Of a DNA stretch of 64,000 nucleotides, positions 1 to 8,688 are shown one piece after another; positions within the stretch are counted from its first letter, which is position 1; every line of letters begins with the position of its first letter. This DNA is from Jaminaea rosea. Taxonomy: Eukaryota; Basidiomycota; Exobasidiomycetes; Microstromatales. The stretch lies in the NCBI RefSeq assembly GCF_003144245.1, contig NW_020289975.1, positions 1,755,496-1,819,495 on the forward strand. The letters run 5' to 3'. A program made the position numbers and the translations under genes. The notes under the pieces were generated by a model. That model worked only from the letters and a program-made list of their open reading frames with translations, did not search any database and was not told the DNA's origin.

Positions 1-2
1 CG

Positions 3-656
3 ACCAAGCCCTTCAACCTTCAGCCCACCCTCAAGGAAGAGTACGTCGTCCAGCTCCCTGCCTCTGGGAAGGGCAACACCCGAGCCAGCTCCGAGCTGCA
101 CATTGTTGGGGACGGAGTCTTCCTTGTCCTCGCCCGCGACGGCAATGGGTTTGGAGACAACACAGCTCAGACGACGTACAAGCAGGCGGCTCTGGTCTCT
201 ACCAAGGAAGACAATCCCACGAACATCGCAGGAACAAAGTACGACCAGCCCCAGAACCCAGTCAGCCCTGGAGGGAACCTCGTTGCGGGCATCACGCCGG
301 CGGTCGTGCACGACTTCGTCGATCTGAGGGCTACGGACCAACTTTCCAAGTTCGGTCTACGCAACGATGGGGCTTTTGATCAGAATCTCATCGCGAGCAA
401 GCTCGAGTCCCTCGCCCTCGCCTCGGTCGGGGACAAGCAGAGCCCGGATGACTACTTCTTGTTTGTGGTGAGCGACAATGACTTTGTCACGCTTGACGGA
501 AAGCAGGCTGGACAGATCAACGGAACTGGTGCCTACGTGCTGGCCTCGTACCAGGACCCGTACGCCCAGCAGCATGGGTCTGGGGACACGCAGGCCTTTG
601 TCTACCGCGTGACCTTGCCTGGGTACCGGCAGCCAGCTTTCCTTGGCCCAAACTAA
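3..656 (+). CDS. Phytase-esterase-like domain protein, 3' part only
   Basis: The frame is open from the window edge to TAA at 654-656, so the N-terminus lies outside. The visible 217 residues end with the pattern typical of the 'esterase-like activity of phytase' family (PF13449): a LVLARDGNGFG strand, then a KLESLALASVG segment followed by FLFVVSDNDF, where the family normally has an NIEGLAL-type segment and a lllvsDNDF strand. The family forms beta-propeller-like, often secreted proteins whose substrate in fungi is unclear. Whether a signal peptide exists cannot be seen here. No intron signal is needed in this part. Function beyond the family name is not claimed. Confidence 0.75.
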   Translation, partial: TKPFNLQPTLKEEYVVQLPASGKGNTRASSELHIVGDGVFLVLARDGNGFGDNTAQTTYKQAALVSTKEDNPTNIAGTKYDQPQNPVSPGGNLVAGITPAVVHDFVDLRATDQLSKFGLRNDGAFDQNLIASKLESLALASVGDKQSPDDYFLFVVSDNDFVTLDGKQAGQINGTGAYVLASYQDPYAQQHGSGDTQAFVYRVTLPGYRQPAFLGPN

Positions 657-883
657 GGATCGTGCCGCAATCTTAGCGCAACCTCCCATGCTACTTATCG
701 CCTCGCAATACAGTACCATTGCTCCAAGCCGTGACGGCCTACAGCGTTGCGTGTGAAGCCATTGCAGTTGAGATATTACTGAGACAAGTGCATGACAAGC
801 AGGGTATCGAGCGAGCAATGTATCGAAGTAATCCGCCTCGTCTATAAATCTCCAGCGAGTCGTCACTGCTCGCTCATCGCCTT

Positions 884-3800
884 TCACAGCTCCCCTTCCC
901 TTTCTCTCCTAGCACGTGTTTCCTCCTCCGCCCTCCTCCCTCCTGCCCCTTCCCACAACAAGTCGAGGCAGAACTCGTAATTGCTCGGCGAATGATCCCT
1001 AAACAGACTGCGCGAGAAGATCGGCTCAGAGAAGCGCTCCTGCACCTTAGGGCAGCTGCGGAGGATGACGCGATGTGCCGTCGTGCTCGTTGCGGCGGTG
1101 GTGCCGGAAGAAGACGAGGAAGCGCTGACGTAGACTTGGAACGTCTCTGCCACATACACCTCGCCCGGAGGATAAAGCTTGTCGTTCGAGGCATGGGCGC
1201 GCATCGTCTTGATGAGGGACCAGAGCCAGTCGGAAGTCTCGTCATCGTCAGCAGCGATGTCTCCGTCCTCCGCGCTGGCCTTGGAGTAGCGTCGGTACGG
1301 ATCCTTGTAGCTGAGGTCGTTTGCCTTGTTGTGCGTGTGGCCGCGCTGAAGCTCGGAAACATCGAAGACTTGGGAGCGCTCCGAGCGGGGAAGAGGGGTG
1401 GCGAGACCTTCTCCCTCTCCGGCAGCGACGCCTAACAGGCCTGGAGCGTCATTGACACCATTCAGATGCGCGGTGCTCGAGTTCGCACCCTCGGCCTTCC
1501 TTCTCCTTTGGTAGAGCCCGATGGTCCTCCCGAGGATCTCCGTTGCCCCTTCTCCTGTGGCCTGTTCTAGCACAACACCGATGTCCCGCATATCGCGCAC
1601 CAGTCCGAGGGAGAAGCAGGGGACTACGTCGTTGCCGTGGACCATGGATGTGACGAGACCACGTAGCGAGGCAGAGAGGTCCGCATCCGTTACGGCAGCA
1701 GGTCCGTACGTAAAGGAGTGGATGGGGCGACCGGCGGGGAGGCCCGAGGAGACGGAGGTGACAAAGGCCGTTCTGATGGGTGGGTGAGGAGAATTGACCT
1801 CTGGGGAAGAAGAGAACGTCTCCGACGGTGTGGCCCACTGCATCGCGAGCAAAGCGGCAACACCACCGCCCAAACTGTGTCCGACCGTCACAAGGCCGTA
1901 GGTAGGGTTACGCTCCAGGCACTCCCTGAGAGTAGTCTTGAGCGTCCCCTTGTTCGTCGCCAGGCGCCTTGACGACTCCCAAATGCCGCCATGCACGTAG
2001 CCCTCCCCAGCTTCGCACGTCACCTGCTCGTAGTCGCATGTGAGGTCTACTAGCACGTCGGACAAACCCAGTGTTCCCCTGCAAGCAAGTACGACCGCTT
2101 CGCTCTCATGATCCACGACCACAAAGTTGACAATCGGCGTCAAGCGGTGCGAGTGGAAGAAAGCCTGCTCACCAACCGCGTCCGCGCAGTAGCTCGAAAG
2201 AGCTACGTCGTGCACATGGACGCCGACGTGATGCGCAAAGGCCCAGACATTGGCGTGCGTGTTGGGCGTGTTGCGGAACATGTAGGGCTCGGAAGGGCGG
2301 GAGAGGCCAAGAATGTTGAGAAAGTGGACTCCATAACAGGCTGAGGCGAACCGACCAAATCGGTGTAGGTTGTGAATCAGGGGACGGCGAGGGAAAGAGC
2401 AGGATGCCTCTGCTTGCGGAGTGGCGGTGGTGGCAGAAGGGTCTTCCTTGATCTGGGAATGCAGGTGTTGGCGAGTGGCGTAAGAGCGCATCGAGGAGAT
2501 GGACAACGCGCGGCTGCGTCTTGAGTCTAGGCGAGATGATGATCGCGGTGGGAGCGACTCCTTTGGCACGTCCAGGGCAGGCTTCTGGGCCGCGACTGCA
2601 GGCATCTGACTCTCCACCTCCTCGATGCGTGGTGAGGTATCCAGCCTATCCTCGTCGACATCGGTCCGCACCATCGTTGTTTTCGTCAACCTCTTCTGGA
2701 CCTGCTTGAGAACAACACGCATTCTCTGCTTCGAACCGGCCGGATCGTCGATCGAGCTTTGAAGTGAGAGGGCTGCAGCAAGGGATTTCTTAAGACGAGG
2801 CGCAGAACCATTGGGGGCGCTGGGCAGATTTGACGACGAGCTGTCGACGCTGCTCGGTAGACTTTGGTCTGGATCGAAATCGCTGCTGCTATTGCCATGA
2901 TGTTGCTCACGCGTCGTGGCGATCTCCGTCCATTCTTGCTCGTCTTGCTTGACGTGCTCCGTGCGTCCATTCGAGAAGATTGAGTCCGTCTCGAAGCCCT
3001 TGCTTGTCATGGTCACGTCCCGATCCGTGGTGCGCTCACCGCCGCGTCGAAGGCCGAAGCGTGAGACTGGCGTGGCGAGCTTCTGGAACGGATTTTTTAG
3101 CCGCCTCGGAACTTTCCTCTTGCGTGGCAAGGTCACCAGCGGCGTCTGCATCGCTGACTCGATCTGCTGCTCTTCGCCATCTGCCTCACGCTCGACCGTT
3201 GTCTCCGTGACCGTCTCTGTAATCTCAGTCGTCTCGGTCACAATTTCCCAGATGGTCTGCCTTTGCGTAGTCCCCTGTCGACGCCTGACTACCTGTTTGA
3301 TCTCCCGATCGTCCGCCTCATCCCGGCTGATGACGACGCCGCGATTGAGGTCCTCGTCGTCGTATTGGGAGAGCTTGTGACGGAGAGTTGTGGGCAGATC
3401 TTCTTCCGCATTGAGTTGGGAGATGCTGATTTTCTTGCCTGGACTCGAAGACCCACACGTGCTTGGCTCGCCATCGCCATCTTCGTCTCCGCAATAGTAG
3501 TCGAGCCCCTGGATCAACTGCGAGCTTGCAGACGAGCTGGAAGGTAAGCCTGGCGCTGGCCATGCCGAGTTGCTGGAGTCTGAAGAGTTGACATCTGTCA
3601 GGCACGAGCTGTGGCTCCTCGGACGGATCGTCGATGTTGATGGCTGATCCTGCGACGACGATGAGCCCGTCGACATCGTCACCTCATCCAGGCCAGGTAT
3701 GGAGGTCGAGGCTGCGATCGATCGTCGAATGCTGCGCGAGCGTGGGAGGATGCTCTTGGACGGAGGCAACGCAGCAATGGTGTTGTCGACCGTGGTGGGT

Positions 3801-4603
3801 TGAAACTTGCCAGGTCCCACAATCATCGACCTCCAAGTCTGCGTTTCCGCCTCGCCCAGGACGGTACAGTCGTAGATGACTTTCATCTTGTGCTGCTTTG
3901 CCGTCCTCCGATGCGTCGCCGCCCGCACAACAGCGAATGTTGTCAAGGCCCGAGTGATGGCGGCAAATGTCTTGACTGTATTGATTGCCACGCCCCCTCC
4001 GTCTCCACGATCACTCTCGCGTTTCACGAGCTCGATGAATTTGGAAAGAGCGCGGGACGTCTCGTTGCTGCCGAAGACGCCGTCTATCAGCCGGACACTC
4101 TCTTCTGCTACGGCCACGCCCGTCTTGATACTATCTTGGACGAGGCAGAGCCCAGACATGGCCATGAGTTCTGTCATTGTGAGGGTGTGGTGAACGACGT
4201 AGATGCCCGCAGCCGTGTAGCGGTCCAGAATGGAGAGGAGGGCAGAGTTGAGTCCATCGGCTGGGCCGAGGAGCTTGTCGTCGTCCGAGCCAGGCGTAAG
4301 TGCATGCATGGTCCTGGCTGCGCCAATGGCGCCGATGAGTGCTCGTCGCGTGAGGCCCATGCCGATTCCTGTGCCGAACTTGGTAGCCTCGAGGATGACC
4401 TCCAGGAAGAAGGCCGTAGCTCGTAGCGAGACGCGAGCTACTATGCTGAGTCCAGTGATGGCCTCTGCAATGTGTGTAGGTAGGACTGTCTTGCCTACGG
4501 CGTATTGAACGAGGCCGAGATGCGCATTGAGGCTTCCAGCTGCTTGGTCGGGCAACGGGCCCGGCGACAGCGTCGGCTGCGCAGCCACAGCTACCGCGGA
4601 CAT
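884..4603 (-). CDS. Class 3 lipase, sn-1 diacylglycerol lipase-like
   Basis: A single-exon gene of 1239 residues starting at the ATG at 4603. The catalytic half is C-terminal: GHSLGGG (nucleophile serine, about residue 907), then VHGNDVVPCFSLG carrying the likely catalytic Asp (about 988), and FRDHSPSNYE near the C-terminus carrying the likely catalytic His (about 1204). This order matches the alpha/beta-hydrolase fold of lipase class 3 and the diacylglycerol lipase alpha/beta group, which release a fatty acid from diacylglycerol at membranes. The N-terminal 150 residues contain amphipathic or hydrophobic stretches, and residues about 300-700 are S/T/E-rich and probably disordered. A long low-complexity stretch also interrupts the region before the His, as in DAGL regulatory loops. 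It is divergent from the small gene at 4944. The family call is firm; the exact lipid substrate is inferred. Confidence 0.85.
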   Translation of the reverse strand: MSAVAVAAQPTLSPGPLPDQAAGSLNAHLGLVQYAVGKTVLPTHIAEAITGLSIVARVSLRATAFFLEVILEATKFGTGIGMGLTRRALIGAIGAARTMHALTPGSDDDKLLGPADGLNSALLSILDRYTAAGIYVVHHTLTMTELMAMSGLCLVQDSIKTGVAVAEESVRLIDGVFGSNETSRALSKFIELVKRESDRGDGGGVAINTVKTFAAITRALTTFAVVRAATHRRTAKQHKMKVIYDCTVLGEAETQTWRSMIVGPGKFQPTTVDNTIAALPPSKSILPRSRSIRRSIAASTSIPGLDEVTMSTGSSSSQDQPSTSTIRPRSHSSCLTDVNSSDSSNSAWPAPGLPSSSSASSQLIQGLDYYCGDEDGDGEPSTCGSSSPGKKISISQLNAEEDLPTTLRHKLSQYDDEDLNRGVVISRDEADDREIKQVVRRRQGTTQRQTIWEIVTETTEITETVTETTVEREADGEEQQIESAMQTPLVTLPRKRKVPRRLKNPFQKLATPVSRFGLRRGGERTTDRDVTMTSKGFETDSIFSNGRTEHVKQDEQEWTEIATTREQHHGNSSSDFDPDQSLPSSVDSSSSNLPSAPNGSAPRLKKSLAAALSLQSSIDDPAGSKQRMRVVLKQVQKRLTKTTMVRTDVDEDRLDTSPRIEEVESQMPAVAAQKPALDVPKESLPPRSSSRLDSRRSRALSISSMRSYATRQHLHSQIKEDPSATTATPQAEASCSFPRRPLIHNLHRFGRFASACYGVHFLNILGLSRPSEPYMFRNTPNTHANVWAFAHHVGVHVHDVALSSYCADAVGEQAFFHSHRLTPIVNFVVVDHESEAVVLACRGTLGLSDVLVDLTCDYEQVTCEAGEGYVHGGIWESSRRLATNKGTLKTTLRECLERNPTYGLVTVGHSLGGGVAALLAMQWATPSETFSSSPEVNSPHPPIRTAFVTSVSSGLPAGRPIHSFTYGPAAVTDADLSASLRGLVTSMVHGNDVVPCFSLGLVRDMRDIGVVLEQATGEGATEILGRTIGLYQRRRKAEGANSSTAHLNGVNDAPGLLGVAAGEGEGLATPLPRSERSQVFDVSELQRGHTHNKANDLSYKDPYRRYSKASAEDGDIAADDDETSDWLWSLIKTMRAHASNDKLYPPGEVYVAETFQVYVSASSSSSGTTAATSTTAHRVILRSCPKVQERFSEPIFSRSLFRDHSPSNYEFCLDLLWEGAGGRRAEEETRARREREGEL

Positions 4604-4943
4604 GCTTGAGTCGTGATGATGCGGTGAAGTGGTGACAATTACGACTTCAAGGAGCGCGTACGTGGATCAATGCTGGTGTCGTTGCTGTGCGGCTGCAGCA
4701 TCTCTTCGCCGGGCCGACAGTAGTGATCAGGGGTGAAGCCAGGAGGATAGAGAATGAGGGGAAGGGCAAGGGGAAAAGGGCCCCATTGAACCCCTGTGAA
4801 ATTGACGTCGCGGCTCAATCTCGCTCGTGTTGGTTGAGCCTTGTTTGAGCGAGCCGACCGCGTCTGCAGGCGGTCAGACGGACTGCCGGGCGGACCGATT
4901 TGGCACGCAGCTTTGGCCCCCATCTTGCCTCTTCATTCGATCC
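4604..4943. promoter_or_regulatory. Divergent intergenic region, lipase / unknown gene
   Basis: A 340-base non-coding stretch between two genes transcribed away from each other. It must hold both promoters. No tRNA, repeat or clear TATA box was seen. Confidence 0.4.
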
Positions 4944-5591
4944 ATGAATGCGCCGGCAACGGCATTCTCATCATCAGCAGAGGATGCAAAACGACAAAAT
5001 CAACGACAAGATGCGGACACACGCTTCAAGGCTGCCATAGACCACCTCACTGGCCTCTTGATCAGATGCGATGCTGCAGAGGAGCTAGCTTCGACATGGC
5101 AGGGCGCCCAGCTAGCTGATGGCGAGACAAACAAGGCGATGGGACTCCGCGATCTCAAGAGAATGCTCGACTCAGGTAGGCGAGTTGCGGCCGGAGCAGA
5201 GGGCTCGAGAGGAATACCAATGTGGCTGGTGGTGAGTATGTCTAGCTGGATGCGAGGGAGTAGTCGCTCATCTCTACCTCTTGACCTACGACAGATTCGA
5301 GCAGTCAAAGCCTCGTGGCACCAGGACGGCTCCTGGCCGATCCTAGGCATCGACGAAGAAGCGGCAGAAGATGCCCTTGCTTCTCTACCCCGATCTGTCC
5401 ACGCAGCCTCGAAGCTTCTCCGCCCACCAGGCCACACTCGAGCGCAGATTCCACCTCGAGATCCGGAGGCAGAGCGTGGTCTTCCACCTCAGCGGCCAGA
5501 CCCTGATCCTGAGGATGTCGTCAGGCGGTATGAAGAGCAAGGCGTCGACGTAGGGCCTGCGCCCAAGGGTGAGGGATTTGAACATTGGTGA
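4944..5591 (+). CDS. Small hypothetical protein, probable intron with two possible acceptors
   Basis: Not recognised. The first in-frame ATG of the open frame is at 4944. Exon 1 (4944-5231) encodes a charged, helix-prone segment (FKAAIDHLTGLLIRC, AAEELASTWQ) and ends at a strong GTGAGT donor at 5232. Two acceptors are possible. The AG at 5294 gives a 63-nt intron, keeps the frame and ends at 5591 (194 aa, with DPDPEDVVRRYEEQGVD near the C-terminus). The AG at 5346 also preserves codon phase but shifts to another frame, ending with TAG at 5553 (tail LERRFHLEIRRQSVVFHL). Both tails look protein-like, so the true 3' end is unsettled. It is divergent from the lipase gene. Confidence 0.5.
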   Translation: MNAPATAFSSSAEDAKRQNQRQDADTRFKAAIDHLTGLLIRCDAAEELASTWQGAQLADGETNKAMGLRDLKRMLDSGRRVAAGAEGSRGIPMWLVVSMSSWMRGSSRSSLPLDLRQIRAVKASWHQDGSWPILGIDEEAAEDALASLPRSVHAASKLLRPPGHTRAQIPPRDPEAERGLPPQRPDPDPEDVVRRYEEQGVDVGPAPKGEGFEHW

Positions 5592-5780
5592 GAGAGGAGC
5601 GCGAACAGGCCAGAGGAACCGTCGAGCATCTGTACATTACAAGCATACACAGTCATCAGTAGCGCGTCGGAGGGAGGGGAATAGCATGGGTACCCGAAAC
5701 GAGATATACAATCATTAATCGAGATGATCTACTGGTATCAAGGCGGACCCATCGCGCAGCTGTTGGCCCCCGAGCCAGGC

Positions 5781-7987
5781 TCACGTAGCCGCAGAGGCCG
5801 ACGCGCTGGAGTCGGGTTTGTCGTCCTTCGATGAGGCGAAGAGGTTTTTGAAGGCCTGGCTCAGCTTGCCTCCTTCGTGAGTCTCCTTGCTTGCCTTCGC
5901 GCTGTCGCCGTGACCGTGGCCGTGGCCGCTGCGGAGGCGCTCAAGCAAGGTCTGTCCCCTATCCCTCTCGACCTCCTCCTCTTGCTGCTGCTCTTTGGAT
6001 GGGTTCTGGCTGTGACTCTCGCTCTGCCCATCCCCAGTGCCGGCCTGACCATTCTGCTGACCAGGGGTCCTATCAGCTCCCTTCGCCTTTCCCTCACCAC
6101 CGCCGGCCGCCTCCTTCTCGCACTTCTCGGCCCTTTTACTAGTCAATTTGCTCACGACCGCTTTGCTCTTCCCCGCTGCGCCTTCCTTCTCCGTCTTTGC
6201 CTTCTTTGTCTTCTTTTTCTTCTTCGTCACCGACCCGTACGCCTCCATTCCCCTCAAAAGCAATAAGCTCTTCGAGAGAGTGACGTGATCGAGGTACACA
6301 CCTTCCTGCTGGAGAAGAGTAATGAAGTGACGGAAGTGAGCAGTGCCTGCTCGATAGTGCCCGCTGAGTGGAGACAAGGAGGTGAGGGTGCCATCCTTTG
6401 CTTTGAGGAGACCGGCGGAGAGAACTCGCCCACCAAAGAGGAAGCTGGAGTGTTGAAATTTGCTGCAAAGACGCGGTGGGGTGACGATCAGTGTGAGCTC
6501 CATATGATCTGTCTTCTTCACGACGCCATACCACTCACCCCGTCTGCTTGATGCCAACGTACAGCTCTCCCCTCGCGTTAAGCACGTAGATCCACGTGTT
6601 GTTCTGCACCGTCTTCCTCAGCAAAGCATCCATGAACCCGGTCGAGCTGAGCAGACCCAGGCGTCGCTTCTTCTTGCTCATGTCAGCGCCATAGTGTTGC
6701 GCCTCCCTCTTCTCAGCCTCCTCTGCCTCCGAATCAGAGGAGAGCGACGAGGACGAGGCGGAACTCAACGACGAGACTGACCCTCCCTCCGCTCTACGTC
6801 GCTCTCTCTCCTCCTCCTGAATCCTCGCCTGCTCCTCTTGCTCCTCCGGCCCAAGCTCCACGATCCCCTGCCCATCTCCCAGGTCTTTGTGCTTTCCCCG
6901 CGTGGTATCCAGCGGCTTGCCATTGCGACGCCAGTAGAGCTTGCCGTCCTTGACGTCGACGATGTAGTTGCGGCGCTGGTCTGCGGTCAGATAGGTGATG
7001 CGCTCCGACTCCAAGCGCTCACGTGGGCAGTCATCTAGGTCCATGTCCTTGCCACCACCTTCGTCCAGCCAGACAAAGAAGTTTTCCTTTGTGTCTGATG
7101 AACTCCAGGCCGCGTGGTAGGGCTTGAGATTGGAGCCGTATCGGTCTGTGCGCCAAAGGGGCAGCATGTCAGCTCTTATCTCAGCCAGTCGCCCTTCGTG
7201 ACTTGCTCACGCTTCTTGTCGACCATCTCCAGCCAGTACGCAGCCTCCATCGTCTTGGACAAGTCCTGCGCAGCTGACCCCCTGGTCCACCACTCGATCA
7301 TCTTCAGGCCATGCTGGTTACGCTTCGCGATCGGCTTGACATTGTCGATCTTGCCATCTTCCTGCGCTCCAGGTACGTCACCGACCATTCCCTCTGACTT
7401 GGTCTTCTGCGGTGCGCCCTCTGCTGGGGCCGAGGACTCGCCGCTACCACTGGATCTGCCATCCTCGTGGATCGTGGGCCCGCCCTGCACCGGGCCATCA
7501 GTCCCGATAGGCCCGGCAGCCTTCGAGTCTGTGCCCCCATTCTTTTTTTCGCCTGAGCCACCGCAGCTTGGCGATCCTGCGATCTGTCCAACTAGGACGC
7601 CTCCTCTCTTCCAGCGATTGGCGGCGTCGCTCTTGCCTGTAGGTGTGCGGGGAGAAGATGGGTCAGTCCCACGTCAGCCAAGTCCCCCTCTGCATTTGAC
7701 TCACCGCCTCCCTGCTTCTTTCCCAACTGCTGCTCCCTCGCATCATCTAACTTCATGTGATGAAAAGCCTCCTCCCATCTCGCACCGGCATCGAGCCCCA
7801 TGCCTTGCAGCTCTCGCCTCGTCTTGTAGCCGCGATAGTTCCTCTGAATCAAGCTGGCGGCAGCGATCTCACGGTCGTCTGGCGACGAGGAGTTACTATT
7901 GCTGTTACCTTGAGCCACCTTGGATGCCTTGGCCGCCTCCTCCTTGCTGAGGCTAGGCCCTTCTCTTGAGCTGGCGTTATCGGTCAT
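5781..7987 (-). CDS. IQ-motif (calmodulin-binding type) protein
   Basis: Four exons: 7987-7705, 7633-7211, 7145-6539 and 6462-5781, totalling 664 codons plus stop, each with GTGAGT/C donors and a phase-consistent join. The product begins MTDNASSREG and carries an IQ motif, AASLIQRNYRGYKTRR (about residues 43-60), the standard calmodulin or myosin-light-chain binding helix. The second join restores VDKKHRYGSNLKPYHAAW, a segment characteristic of a conserved fungal IQ protein family of unknown biochemical role. It is followed by WLDEGGGK, YIVDVKDGKLYWRRNGK and, after the third join, QTGGKFQHSSFLFGGRVLSAG. The C-terminal 150 residues are K/E/S-rich and probably disordered. A calcium/calmodulin link is inferred from the IQ motif only. 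The gene lies downstream of, and on the same strand as, the SSXT-like gene. Confidence 0.8.
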
Positions 7988-8688
7988 AATGGGCAAGTCG
8001 AGTCGAGTCGAGTCGGGGTATTGGAAAGTGGGTGAGGAAGGGTGGTCCCCTTGACCAAGCAACGCAGGTCCCTCGCAGAGCGCAGAGGATAGGACGTAAG
8101 GGTGGTGAGGGCTATGGTGATCGAGCTTGAGCTTGTAGATCGTACCGATGGAAGCGGCAACTCCAATGGTACAGAAGGAAGAGGGGACCGACGTCCTCTC
8201 AAGCCAAGGAGCGGCTGCACAGCAGCACAGGGCTAAATGACCGTCATCGACGACCTGACGCGCAGCTGCCCTCTCCGGCGGTAGCACCAATTTGGCAACA
8301 GGCGCGCCCGTCCGCCCTGACGCCTTGCCCCGCGAGTCCGGCACAGCCTCTGCAGCATGCAGCTTGGGCTCGTCTTGTCTCGGCATTGGGCGCCGTCCGA
8401 CCGACACGAGCGATTCAGGGCAGGCGAGAACGATGCGTAGGCTGCCGGCGGCGCCGAAGTGTTGACGAGGCCACGCGACCCTAAGAGGGATGGCTGGAGA
8501 CAGTGATGACGAAGGACCGATTTGTGTTACAGAAGGCGGTTGCCGAGTAAAGAGTACAGAGTGATAGTGAGAGCAAGAAGAATGAAGAGAGTCGATGTAT
8601 AGGCGAGACAACGAGGGAAATCGAGATCGCGGAGGATATATCGAAGTGACGCGGGTGAGAGGGGAGGGGGAATTGAGGGCACGAGCAA
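7988..8688. promoter_or_regulatory. Upstream region of the IQ-motif gene
   Basis: About 700 bases between the IQ gene start and the end of the SSXT-like gene on the same strand. It contains a short GTCGA tandem run at about 7995-8014, just 5' of the IQ start codon. The frame of IQ exon 1 happens to stay open through this whole stretch, but composition there looks non-coding. Confidence 0.4.
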
